Source: Streptomyces bottropensis ATCC 25435
GTDB lineage: Bacteria > Actinomycetota > Actinomycetes > Streptomycetales > Streptomycetaceae
Direction of reading: 5' to 3'
NCBI RefSeq assembly: GCF_000383595.1
Contig: NZ_KB911581.1
Location: 2,238,265 to 2,302,264 of the forward strand
Length of the DNA stretch: 64,000 nucleotides
Each line of letters opens with the position of its first letter. The first letter of the stretch is position 1. Below the pieces are notes generated by a model. The model had not been told where the DNA came from. It was given only the letters and a program-made list of their open reading frames with translations, and did no database searches. This document shows, piece after piece, positions 54,619-63,096 of the stretch. The position numbers were made by a program, and so were the translations under genes.

Positions 54619-55493
54619 TGAACAGGGAACGGACTCGGTCCCTTCGGCACATCGGCCGAGCCGATCGTGCGCCACCTCGTCGACCAGGGCTACCTGGACC
54701 GGGACGACGGAATGCTGTTCATCGGCCCGGAGGCGGAACGGCGCTCCGGCCACCGGCACTTCATGAACCTCACCGCCGTGTTCACCGCGCCCCCGCAGTT
54801 CACCGTCCTGCAAGGGCGCGCGGAGATCGGCCGCACCGACCCCAGCCTCCTCGCCGAACGGATCGACGGTCCGCGCAGGCTGCTGCTGGGCGGGCGGAGT
54901 TGGCAGGTCACGTACATCGACTGGCGGCGCAGGCGCTGCTTCGTCGAGCCCGTCGACGGGGGAGGAAAGGCCAAGTGGAGCAGCGCAGGGTTCGGCCCGG
55001 CGGGTTCCCATGAGCTGACGCGCGCCGAACGCCGGGTACTGCTGGGCGAGGACCCGCCCGTGCGGATGACGGGGCGGGCGACTGCCGCCCTGCGCCAGGC
55101 CCGCGAGGAGTACCTGGAGCGGGTGCACCCCGGAGGCACCCTGATCATTCAGGACACGGGCGGCCACCTGCGCTGGTGGACCTGGGCGGGCCATCGCACG
55201 AACGCCACACTTGCCGCGACCCTCGGCACGGTCGCCGTGCCGGCGCGCAGCACATCAACGACCGGTGGATCCGCCTGCGGGAGGACATCACCGCGCGTAC
55301 CTGGAGCGATGCGACGCGGGACGTGACGGACCGGTTGTGCCTGCCGGACGTCGACGAACGCGCTGTGCGGGGGCTGAAGTTCGGCGAAGCCCTTCCTCCA
55401 CGCCTGGCCGAGACCACCCTGTCGGCGCGGCTGGCCGACACGGAGTCCGCTACCGCCGTACTCGCGGAATCGGTGCGTTTTGTCCGGAGCTGA
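54619..55493 (+). pseudogene. Lhr-type DEAD/DEAH helicase, C-terminal remnant
   Basis: The conceptual protein begins abruptly with FGTSAEPIVRHLVDQGYL and continues FIGPEAERRSGHRHFMNLTA ... DGPRRLLLGGRSWQVTYIDW ... RWWTWAGHRTNATLAATLGT. It then shifts frame near 55235 to AQHINDRWIRLREDITARTW ... CLPDVDERAVRGLKFGEALP, ending at 55493. This corresponds to the C-terminal domain of large Lhr-like helicases. The ATPase core (several hundred residues) is missing, and an in-frame stop lies at 54619. So it is both truncated and frameshifted. Some Lhr-like helicases belong to defence or DNA-repair modules. Confidence 0.75.
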
Positions 55494-55835
55494 TGGTGAC
55501 GTCGTCGGTGGTGTTCCGGCTGACCTGGGAAGGGCGGCATGAGCGTGCCGAGCACAGAAAAAGCGGACATCCTGCCCAGTAGAGGACGCCGGTCCGGAAC
55601 AATGGATTGACGATGGCCTCCAAGACGCCCGAGTCCTCCCCGCCCGTCGACCCTACTCCGCGGAGTCTTCGCCCACCTCACAGTTACCGGGGCTGCAGCC
55701 TTCTCGCCGACTGATTTCCCATGGCAGGCCCGATGTGCTTGAGATGGGACAAGTCCGCGACTGGCTGCTTTCCTACTTGCTCGTCTCTTGGCACTTGCTC
55801 TGGTCGCTTGCGGATGTGATCTCATCCGGACGTGA
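55494..55835. other. intergenic region between two pseudogenes
   Basis: No gene supported. An ATG at 55540 starts a 15-codon frame only. Confidence 0.35.
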
Positions 55836-56512
55836 TCAGTCGATGTCCGGCTCTCCGGCCTCTTCGAGGAGACGGTGGCGAGATCGTCGGCCCACTGCAC
55901 GGCCCAGGTGCGGAGAGCGGTGATGGTGGCGTCATCGAGCCCATAGGCGACGAAGGCTTCGTCGTCGGTCCACTCGGCGCCTGTGAGGTTCGCCTGCAGA
56001 TCCTCGCGCTCGAAGCGGCCACGGGCGTGGCGGCGGCCGAACTCCTCGAGTTCTGAATTGGAGCAGCGGCGGGAGGCCGCGAACACGTCGATCAGATCGC
56101 GGGGCGCTCCGCGGTCGGCGAGGGCGCGGACCTTGGTCCCGATCACGTCCTCCTCCGCGAGGACGGGCCCGTACGGACTCTGAGCGACCGGTCGCCAGAA
56201 GATCTCCTTGAGGATGTCGACTTCGCACTCCTGCCCGGTGCCGGGTCGGTCACGGTGAAACGGGCGGACAGCGGAGCGGTCTCCAGCGCGTGCACCTTCC
56301 AGCCGCGGGCTTCCAGGCCCACCTGGAGCGTGGCGGCGATATCGGCCATGGGCGCCGGGTTCTCGGTGGCGACATCAAGGTCCTGACTGGGGCGGTTCAC
56401 AAGGCGGTGCGCCCCGTACGGCATATCCGCCGGTGAGGACCAGGGGATACGGCGAGCCGAGCGCGATCACATCCGCCAGGAGCCGCCTGTGCAGCTCCGG
56501 CATGTCCGTCAC
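55836..56512 (-). pseudogene. AbiEii/AbiGii-type nucleotidyltransferase toxin gene, three frameshifts
   Basis: Reading in three frames reconstructs a ~225-residue protein: GTG start at 56512, PELHRRLLADVIALGS, LVLTGGYAV (nucleotidyltransferase fold), QDLDVATENPAPMADIA, EVDILKEIFWRPVA and VIGTKVRALADRGAPRDLID. It ends EEAGEPDID with a TGA at 55836. One base is gained in a G run near 56414. One is lost near 56244, restoring the original frame. One is lost near 55877, close to the end. A stop at 56375 interrupts the shifted part. This family acts as a toxin that transfers nucleotides to tRNA or GTPases in AbiE abortive-infection systems. The start overlaps the upstream partner's stop (GTGA). Confidence 0.78.
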
Positions 56513-56901
56513 GCGGTTGCCCGGGCGCGGGAGGCGAGCTGGGGGAAGGCGTCTTCCCATACGGCGCGCACGGTGCGGCCGACGAGAGTGCGCAGCACCG
56601 GCCACAGATGGAGGAGCAGGTCCTCGTTGAGGTAGTGGGGCAGATCGTCGCGCAGGCCCTCGTGCAGGACAGTGCGGTACAGGCCCATGCGCTGGCGAGG
56701 CTTGCCCAGGTCGTACGAGGTCATCCCCGACCAAGCCATGTGTAGCGGCAGGTCTACGATCCCCTGGGTCGGGCCGTGCAACACGTCCAGCGACTCCGGC
56801 AGACGCCGCCGGAACTTCTCTCGGTACAGCGCGAGGTCCTCGGCGACCGCGCCCGAGGGGTCGCTCGGCGTGGGTGCGGCGTGCTGTGAGCTGGAGGGCA
56901 T
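56509..56901 (-). CDS. putative partner of the AbiEii-type nucleotidyltransferase
   Basis: The intact 130-residue protein has a disordered start and a helical body: DLALYREKFRRRLPESLDVL, SGMTSYDLGKPRQRMGLYRT, LHEGLRDDLPHYLNEDLLLH and LWPVLRTLVGRTVRAVWED. No HTH typical of AbiEi antitoxins is obvious. Its TGA overlaps the GTG of the nucleotidyltransferase, the usual arrangement of a coupled antitoxin-toxin or two-subunit defence pair. The function is inferred from that context only. Staying open while the partner is broken fits an antitoxin-like gene. Confidence 0.7.
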   Translation of the reverse strand: MPSSSQHAAPTPSDPSGAVAEDLALYREKFRRRLPESLDVLHGPTQGIVDLPLHMAWSGMTSYDLGKPRQRMGLYRTVLHEGLRDDLPHYLNEDLLLHLWPVLRTLVGRTVRAVWEDAFPQLASRARATA

Positions 56902-57043
56902 GACTCCATATGGCGGCCGGAGAAGCGGTGAGGGTCATGATGTGCGAGCTTGCGTCCGGAGTGAGCGGGAGCGGGCTCTGCAGGTGAGCTGGTCGTGGCA
57001 GCCTGTTCCGCCCGAAGAGGAGGGATGGACTGTGGGTCATGAC

Positions 57044-57062
57044 GCTCGTTTGACGCTCTGGG
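57044..57062. repeat. TGACGCTC paired motif, copy 3
   Basis: TGACGCTCGTTTGACGCTC lies 90 bp before the duplicated methyltransferase 3' end. Confidence 0.6.
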
Positions 57063-57137
57063 AGCCCGCACGCGGGACAGTGAGCCGAGAAACCGGCTCT
57101 GACCTGGGAGTTTCCGAGACTCGCCCAGACCAACATC

Positions 57138-57210
57138 TTTCCGATGACGGACCATGTGGAGTGCGTGGCGATTTTGGAGCCTGCTGCAAAGGGGCTCTGA
57201 CCTGCGGTTT
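57138..57210 (+). repeat. right copy of att-like direct repeat (duplicated methyltransferase 3' end)
   Basis: This encodes FPMTDHVECVAILEPAAKGL followed by a stop codon, in the same frame as the end of the intact gene at 42.7 kb. The two copies are 44/47 identical in the core, and several differences are silent. Nothing upstream of it in this copy belongs to the methyltransferase gene. Confidence 0.78.
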
Positions 57211-57297
57211 TCCCAGGTTGCTCAGGCATGCCCGGGTGCGCTCGACATGTTGGGACGCATTCACCTCGATCCGTGGCGGTGTAAGGGCAAGCGTCCT

Positions 57298-57315
57298 GAC
57301 GCTCATGTGACGCTG
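57298..57315. repeat. TGACGCTC paired motif, copy 4
   Basis: TGACGCTCATGTGACGCT lies 88 bp after the duplicated methyltransferase 3' end, on the opposite side from copy 3. Confidence 0.6.
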
Positions 57316-57926
57316 GTTCAGACGCGGCGTCAGGTGGTCCCTGGGCGTTGACCGGGCGCCGGCCACGGCCTGCCCGGTGGTGGAGTCAGGGTGATGCCTC
57401 CCTGCCCAGGGGCCGGCGCGCCGAGGGCGCGGTGAGACCGCCACCCACGTCACCGAGGAGCTTCCGGGCTGCTGCGTGGAGCGCGGCAGTTCCAGGTCCT
57501 GTTCGCTGACCCTGCGGTGTCCGTGGGTGTGGTGAGCACCGCTTCGGCCGCGGTGACCTGGATGCGTGCCCAGGTGCGCGGACCGTGCGGACTGAACGCC
57601 TCGGGGGCGGCGGGGATCGTCATCGGCCGGGGTGCGTCCAGGAGCGTCAGGACGGCATGTGCCGGGGCGAGCCGCGGAGGCCGGTGAAGGCTGGGGCCCG
57701 GGTGAGGAACGGTTCGACATCCAACAGTCCGGCCGGGTCGTCGGTCCAGGAGGGTCGCCAGGAGCGTGCGTCGACCACATCGATCTCCCGCCCTCCGCTT
57801 CTCCCAGGCGCTCCCCGCTGCCGTTCGGCGTCACTCCGACGTACACCGGTTGCGGCACACGCCCTCAACTGGCTGCAGGGCATGGCCTCGATCCACCGGC
57901 CGTGTCCAGGCGGCGGCCCGTCGCCG
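57316..57926. other. decayed or non-coding region
   Basis: These ~610 bp contain minus-strand fragments with protein-like composition in two frames (for example DPAGLLDVEPFLTRAPAF ending near 57648, and MTIPAAPEAFSPHGPRTWAR near 57600), but no complete gene or identifiable family. They probably represent a decayed gene at the right edge of the accessory segment. Confidence 0.4.
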
Positions 57927-58802
57927 TCAGCTGACGGGGAGGAGCCTGGGCGGCCCGGGGGGCAGGGACTGCGGTCGCCGTTGGTTTCCGACGACGGAGA
58001 GCAGTTCGAGTTTGCTGTGGCTCTCCGTGCCGGGGCGGGTGGTCAGTACCACCAGGGTCTGGGCTCGGTTCTCGGTGTACAGGAGCTGGGCGTCGACGTC
58101 GATGCGGCCGAGTTCGGGATGGAGGATGGTCTTGCAGTCGCCGTAGCGGGCGACCTCCTGAAGTTCCCACATGCGGACGAACTCGGGGCTGCGTGCCTGG
58201 AGTTCGGCGAGGATCCGGGCGGCTCGGGGGGTGTCGCTGCCGGCCGTCAGCGCGGCCCGCAGGCGTGCTGCCTGGGCGCGGCCGTGGCGTTCGTGGGTCT
58301 CCTCGGGATACACCAGACGTTCGGCCGGGTCCATGAACCAGCGGTAGTAGCCGCTCCTGGCCAGACCGGTGTGACGGGTCTGGTCACCGAGCAGGGCGAC
58401 GGCCAAGGGGTTCATCGCGAGGGTGTCGACCAGGTCGGTCGTCACCAGGGCCGGGGAGTCTTCGAGGCGGTCCAGGACCCGCATCAGCGTCGGGCTGACG
58501 TGTTCGGAGCGGTGGAAGCGGGCCGGGGCGTGGTGTCCGATGAGGACGAAGAGATGGTCGCGTTCGTCCAGGGTCAGCCGCAGCGCCCGGGCGAGCGCCG
58601 TGGTGATCTGGACGGAGGGCTGCGGCGCCCGCTGCTGTTCCAGGCGGGCGTAGTAGTCGGTGGACATGCCGGCGAGCTGCGCGACCTCCTCGCGGCGCAG
58701 CCCCTGCGTACGCCTGCGCGCCCCCTCGACCAGCCCGACGTCGCGGGGCCGCAGCGTCTCACGGCGGTGGCGCAGGAATGCCGCCAGTTCCTTCTTGTCC
58801 AT
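57927..58802 (-). CDS. MmyB-type helix-turn-helix transcriptional regulator
   Basis: The 291-residue protein has an N-terminal XRE-type HTH (ELAAFLRHRRETLRPRDVGL ... TQGLRREEVAQLAGMSTDYYARLEQ). A C-terminal MmyB ligand-binding domain follows (MNPLAVALLGD ... FMDPAERLVYPE ... HPELGRIDVDAQLLYTE). Such regulators often control a neighbouring short-chain dehydrogenase, as here. The ATG at 58802 follows GATGGGGG. A 16-bp sequence shared with the SDR promoter region lies 38 bp upstream, suggesting autoregulation. Confidence 0.9.
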   Translation of the reverse strand: MDKKELAAFLRHRRETLRPRDVGLVEGARRRTQGLRREEVAQLAGMSTDYYARLEQQRAPQPSVQITTALARALRLTLDERDHLFVLIGHHAPARFHRSEHVSPTLMRVLDRLEDSPALVTTDLVDTLAMNPLAVALLGDQTRHTGLARSGYYRWFMDPAERLVYPEETHERHGRAQAARLRAALTAGSDTPRAARILAELQARSPEFVRMWELQEVARYGDCKTILHPELGRIDVDAQLLYTENRAQTLVVLTTRPGTESHSKLELLSVVGNQRRPQSLPPGPPRLLPVS

Positions 58803-58839
58803 GCCCCCATCTTCGCCGCATCCCGCCCGGCTATCCAGG

Positions 58840-58855
58840 GACCGCCGATCCATGG
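58840..58855. promoter_or_regulatory. putative operator, copy 1 (regulator promoter)
   Basis: GACCGCCGATCCATGG is identical to the reverse complement of 60061-60076. Confidence 0.65.
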
Positions 58856-59218
58856 CTGAGCAGTTCTCTCCCACCCGCGCACGAAGCCGCTCGCACGGCC
58901 GACGCCGAGGGCGCTCGCGGCGAGGCGTCCCGACGGTGACCTGACCCGCATGACCCGCCGGGAATGCGCCGGCTGTCGGCGGTGCGCCGCAAGGTGCCGG
59001 CAGGGAAGACGGCCCGCGGCGCCGGTCCTCCGCCGAGGACGCCCGACGCTGTGGACCGGCGCCGGGCCTCGTCGCCCGGCCCGGCACGTCTGAGACGACG
59101 GTGTTCGCCGTGTCGAACGGGCGCTCGCCCGCCCCCGCCACTCAGGACGGAGCCGGGCGTCTCCAGCGTGACGACCGGGGCGCAGCCGAAGGCGTCCTGA
59201 CCTGGCATGACGAGTCGG
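58856..59218. other. intergenic region between SDR 3' end and regulator
   Basis: About 360 bp with no supported gene. The flanking genes are both leftward, and the regulator promoter lies at the left edge. Confidence 0.35.
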
Positions 59219-59968
59219 TCAGCCGCCGCTGATCATGGCGAGGACGTCGTCGTAGGAGCCGTTCGCCACCGCGTCGCGGATGAACCTGGCGCGCTCGACG
59301 ACCACCTCCTTCGCGTCGGGCTGCTCGCGCAGCAGGTCGAGGGCTTCGGTGAGGAAGTCGTCCAACGGCATGGACTGCTCGCTGTCCTGCTGGCCCAGCA
59401 GGGTGGTGCGCACGCCCGGCGGGACCACCTCGATCACCTGGACGCCGGCGTCAGCACCGGCGAGCTGGATGCGCAGGCTCTCGGAGAAGGAGTGCAGCGC
59501 GGCCTTGGTCGCGCTGTAGGTCGGGGTGCTCTTGAACGGTACGAACGCCAGCGCGGAGGTGACGTTCATGACGGCCGCGTCGTCCTTGCCCATCAGCAGG
59601 GGCAGGAAGGCGTACGTCATCCGGATCGTGCCGAGCAGGTTGACCGTGACGTGATCCTCGGCGACCCGGAGTCCGGCCGGGTCGAGGAGGTTCTCCAGCA
59701 TCATGATGCCCGCGTTGTTGACCAGGACGTTCAGCCCCGGGTGGCTCGCCGCCACGCTCTCACGGGCCCGGGCGATCGAGTCGGGGTCCGCGACATCGAG
59801 GACGAGCGCGCCGATGCCCGGGTGCTCGGCCGTGATGTCGTCGAGAAGTTCCTTGCGCCGGCCGGCGACGATCACCTCGTTGCCGGCCTCGTGCAGCCGC
59901 AGGGCCAGGCCGAGGCCGATGCCCGAGGTTCCGCCGGTGATCAGGATCGTGTTGCCGGTCATCTTCAT
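59219..59968 (-). CDS. short-chain dehydrogenase/reductase (DltE-like SDR)
   Basis: The 249-residue classical SDR has the NAD(P)-binding motif ILITGGTSGIGLGLA (TGxxxGxG), LVNNAGIM and the catalytic tetrad S-Y-K in NVTSALAFVPFKSTPTYSATKAALHSFSESL. A C-terminal helix reads VVERARFIRDAVANGSYDDV. The substrate is unknown; its regulator partner suggests a detoxification or redox response. The ATG at 59968 follows GAAGGAG. A copy of the putative operator lies 93 bp upstream. Confidence 0.9.
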   Translation of the reverse strand: MKMTGNTILITGGTSGIGLGLALRLHEAGNEVIVAGRRKELLDDITAEHPGIGALVLDVADPDSIARARESVAASHPGLNVLVNNAGIMMLENLLDPAGLRVAEDHVTVNLLGTIRMTYAFLPLLMGKDDAAVMNVTSALAFVPFKSTPTYSATKAALHSFSESLRIQLAGADAGVQVIEVVPPGVRTTLLGQQDSEQSMPLDDFLTEALDLLREQPDAKEVVVERARFIRDAVANGSYDDVLAMISGG

Positions 59969-60060
59969 GGAGGTCTTGCTCCTTCGGTACGGCGGGCCGG
60001 TGAGCGCCCGCAGCCTCGACCGTAAGAGCGTCCGCACAAGGGCGGGAGAGGACGGCTTAT

Positions 60061-60076
60061 CCATGGATCGGCGGTC
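60061..60076. promoter_or_regulatory. putative operator, copy 2 (SDR promoter)
   Basis: CCATGGATCGGCGGTC is the inverted copy of 58840-58855. The ATCCATGGAT core (60059-60068) is palindromic here. Confidence 0.65.
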
Positions 60077-60154
60077 TCTGCCTCGTGAGGAGAACGCCGG
60101 CCGTCGGGCCGGGTCCTTACGCGGCGGCGATGATCGGTGCAGGCACCAGGATCG

Positions 60155-60532
60155 TCAGACACAGCCGGACGACTCGGACGTTCCGGCACGCTCGCCCGCG
60201 ACACGAGCGGGGAGGGCCGCGCGCACCGTGGGGGAGAGGGGGAACAGCGAGTCGAGGCCGAGAAGGCGCCACACCTGGTGGTAGTGGGCGTTGAGAGCGG
60301 CGACGCGCAGAGTGCCGGCCCGGTCGCTGAGTACACGCCACAGCTTGATGATCATGCTGATGCCTGAGGAGTCGAGATAATCCACTTGGGAGGCGTCCAG
60401 CACCAGGGTGGCACATCCCTGACCGACCAGGTCCTCGCACAGTGCGCCGACGAGCGCGGCGTTGTCGTAGTCGACCTGCTTCGGCAACTGGGCCACCGCT
60501 GTGTCCCCGTCCTGCATTCGCACGATGACCAT
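60155..60532 (-). CDS. STAS-domain anti-sigma-factor antagonist
   Basis: The 125-residue protein (from the ATG at 60532) is a single STAS domain with the phosphorylatable serine in the conserved loop VDYLDSSGISMIIKLWRVL. It would bind an anti-sigma kinase when dephosphorylated, releasing a sigma factor. A GTG at 60616, also with a GGAG nearby, would add 28 residues without domain similarity. The MEDS-HATPase protein encoded upstream is the natural kinase partner. Confidence 0.82.
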   Translation of the reverse strand: MVIVRMQDGDTAVAQLPKQVDYDNAALVGALCEDLVGQGCATLVLDASQVDYLDSSGISMIIKLWRVLSDRAGTLRVAALNAHYHQVWRLLGLDSLFPLSPTVRAALPARVAGERAGTSESSGCV

Positions 60533-60849
60533 GGAATAGGTACTCCCGACTTGTCCTCGCTGTTTCCGCCGTGCTGTGCCAAAGCGTAATTGCACGTTTT
60601 CCCGCAACTTCGCCACCTACTCCGCGAGGGGATCGTGCTCGGGGGGCGGCGGATGTTCGAACTGCGCCCGGCCGGCGGCTGACGCCCCGCGTCAGGGCCG
60701 AGAGGGGCGCATGCAGACCGGGGCCCCTGCTGACGAGCGTCCAGGGCAGACGGATGTGCCGCTTCCCGGCCGTTGATTCGCGTCCAGCCCGGCACGGCCG
60801 GCCTCCCGCGTGCCTTGGATGCCCTCCCGAGGGAGTCGACAGCGTGGGC

Positions 60850-61806
60850 TCACTCGGGCAGTTCGGTGTGGAGGCGCACCGTTGTTCCCTCGTCCGGTGT
60901 GGAGCGGATCTCGACAAGATCCGCGAGCTGGTGGACGAGCCACAGTCCGCGTCCGCCGACCTGCCCGGGGTGCGGCCGTGTATGCCCGATCAGGGGGTTC
61001 TCGATGTAGCCGGCGTCGCGGAACTCGCATACGAGGCGGTCGCCCTCGCTCCACGTGCGCAGCACCCCCTGTCCGCCGCCGTGCCGGATACTGTTGGTGG
61101 CCACCTCGGTGGCGGCCAGATGCAGCTCGCGCAGGCGCCTGCCGGCCAAGCCGTGCTCCTCGGCGCACGCGGCGATCTTTTCCCGCAGGGCGGGCAGGTC
61201 ACCGGTGGTGTAGGTGAATTCGTCGTACGGATCGCAAGGGTGGGTGAGCGGGACGAACGCGTACGGTACCTGCGGGTCGTAGTCCTCGCAGGGCATCGTC
61301 CGGCCGTCCCTGCGCAGTTCGGGGTGGCACCGGGCCATCTTCTGCAGACCGGCCTCGTCGTGAGCGATGTCGTAGGGACACAGCAGCCACCAGGCCGGCC
61401 CCTGGGCGAAAGCTCGGTTGAGCAGCCACTCGTGGTAGCGCAGTTCCTCGGCCTCCGCAGGGCTGCGGACCTGGTCCCAGGGCGACTCGCCGATCCCGCG
61501 GACCGGCCGCCCCTGCGCGACGTGTTCCCTGATCCATTCCTGCCAGGCGTCGATGAGTCGTCCCGGACGACGCGCCACCCGGCTCGTGTCGACGAAGCGC
61601 ACAGCCTCGTTCTCGCGGATCTCGGCGCGCAGCAGGGACGCCTTGTCCTGCGGGACAGCCACCACGACGGCCTCGCCCCCCTCGAGCGCGTCCCGGATGA
61701 AACCCAGTGTGCCGTGGACGAACTCGTCCCCGCCGGTGTACGGGTACAGCTCGTGCCGGTACCCCGTGCCCGGGGTGGCGGGGGCAGGCTCAAGCGAGGC
61801 GGTCAT
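60850..61806 (-). CDS. MEDS-domain anti-sigma regulator with HATPase (RsbA-like)
   Basis: The 318-residue protein has an N-terminal MEDS (DcmR-type) sensory domain: HELYPYTGGDEFVHGTLGFI, ALEGGEAVVVAVPQDKA. The C-terminal serine-kinase-type ATPase has an N-box in LHLAATEVATNSIRHGGG, a DAG motif and GGRGLWLVHQLADLV. It lacks a histidine phosphoacceptor, so it is a partner-switching kinase and not a two-component kinase. The ATG at 61806 overlaps the stop of the upstream MEDS-STAS gene (ATGA), which implies coupled synthesis. Confidence 0.82.
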   Translation of the reverse strand: MTASLEPAPATPGTGYRHELYPYTGGDEFVHGTLGFIRDALEGGEAVVVAVPQDKASLLRAEIRENEAVRFVDTSRVARRPGRLIDAWQEWIREHVAQGRPVRGIGESPWDQVRSPAEAEELRYHEWLLNRAFAQGPAWWLLCPYDIAHDEAGLQKMARCHPELRRDGRTMPCEDYDPQVPYAFVPLTHPCDPYDEFTYTTGDLPALREKIAACAEEHGLAGRRLRELHLAATEVATNSIRHGGGQGVLRTWSEGDRLVCEFRDAGYIENPLIGHTRPHPGQVGGRGLWLVHQLADLVEIRSTPDEGTTVRLHTELPE

Positions 61807-62585
61807 GGTGCCATCACCACCGGAATGTCGGGGATCGCGAAGCCAGACAACTCCCAGGCGAGCCGCACGGTCTCGTTGGCACCTTCCATGATCACCTTAC
61901 GGTCCGGAAGGTACCTGGCGGCATCGGCCAAGGCGCTCATCCCGGCGGCGTCGAAGAACTCCAGGGCATGGCACAGCAGGCGCACCGTCGCCGTCTGGGC
62001 GACGAGCGAGCACAGGATGGTGCCGAAAAGCGCCGCGCCGTCGCTGTCGACGATCCCGTCCACCGCCCATCCCTTCCGTCCCGCCCGGTACACCTGGAAC
62101 GCGGGTGAGGCTGCACGGCTGCCCAGATGATGCGGATGCACGCAACCGAGCTGCCGCAGCGTGGACAGGTCCCAGCCGACACCGCTGTAGGCACAGACCA
62201 CCAGGGCGCCGGTATCGGCCGCGAACTCCTCGAGATCGAGTTCGCTGCGCAACAGTTCCCTCGCCTGCTCCGCATGGCAGCTGGGCCGGACATGGTGCAG
62301 CACCCGAAGCGAGCGGAATCCCTCACGGTCGGCATAGGCCGCCTCGCGACGCACCGCGGCGAGAAGAGAGCCGTCCAGTCGGCCAGGGTCGAGTACGAGC
62401 TGAGCGAACTCGGTCCCCGCCTGGAAAGCGGCCCCGACGATCACCACCTTGTCACCGTGCAACGCGCCGTCGGCGACGAAGGCCCGGCTGCGGTCGATGA
62501 CGTCGTCCATGCGGTCCAGCACCTGGCAGACGTGGTCACCGGTGTCGACCTCGTCCAGGGTTGTCAGAGTGCGCGGCGCTCTCAC
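61803..62585 (-). CDS. MEDS-STAS protein, probable non-phosphorylatable antagonist
   Basis: The 260-residue protein has an MEDS domain (DEVDTGDHVCQVLDRMDDVI ... GDKVVIVGAAFQAG ... YSGVGWDLSTLRQLGCVHPH). A C-terminal STAS-like domain has the loop FFDAAGMSALADAARYL. The position of the regulatory serine is alanine (DAAG instead of DSSG), so it cannot be switched off by phosphorylation in the usual way. Coupled to the MEDS-HATPase gene, it may hold that kinase constitutively or sense a ligand through its own MEDS domain. Confidence 0.78.
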   Translation of the reverse strand: MRAPRTLTTLDEVDTGDHVCQVLDRMDDVIDRSRAFVADGALHGDKVVIVGAAFQAGTEFAQLVLDPGRLDGSLLAAVRREAAYADREGFRSLRVLHHVRPSCHAEQARELLRSELDLEEFAADTGALVVCAYSGVGWDLSTLRQLGCVHPHHLGSRAASPAFQVYRAGRKGWAVDGIVDSDGAALFGTILCSLVAQTATVRLLCHALEFFDAAGMSALADAARYLPDRKVIMEGANETVRLAWELSGFAIPDIPVVMAP

Positions 62586-63096
62586 TGCTCCTCCCTCGCT
62601 TCCTCACCTCACCTTACTGACACCGGTGCCGCCCTACTCCGCCAGCCCTTCGAGGACGTGGTACGCGACCGCTCGGCCTCGGACAGCGGAGCCGTCGACG
62701 CTGCCACGAGCTGGGTGGGCACAGAGCCGTGGATGTCCGATCGACCGGCCATAGAGCGCGGACGCCGGACCGGCGACCAGGAAGGGAACGGGGCGTGAGG
62801 GTCCGCAAGTCAGCCAGGTGCTCGACGCCCGTACCGCCGGGGGAGACGATCGCCCTGGCACTGAGGGACGTACAGGCCGGGGATGCACCCGTCCGGCCGG
62901 GGGCCCCGGGCGGGCGGATGCACTGCAGCCATGCTCTCGCGAGCGCGGACGGCCATCGCCTGGCTTCCTAAGCGACCCCTCGCGAGGCAGAAGCTGTGTC
63001 GGCGTGCCGTCACGGTTGCGTCTCACGTACTTCCACGGTCTCACCACAATCACCGCCCGTACAGGGCGGACAGCAGGGACTTTCCGGCTGCGAACG
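62586..63096. other. intergenic region, no supported gene
   Basis: These 511 bp between leftward genes contain frames without family or start signals. The promoter of the MEDS operon should lie in the first ~150 bp. Confidence 0.35.

Noticed and set aside
56244..56414. Treating the AbiEii-type gene as intact with sequencing errors
   Set aside because: Two of the indels are in G/C runs and could be errors, but a third independent one near 55877 and the surrounding decay favour a real pseudogene. It is recorded as such with the caveat in the findings.
57037..57858. Minus-strand 273-codon frame across the right att-like repeat
   Set aside because: It runs antisense through the duplicated methyltransferase end and the TGACGCTC motifs, has no domain, and its composition is shadow-like.
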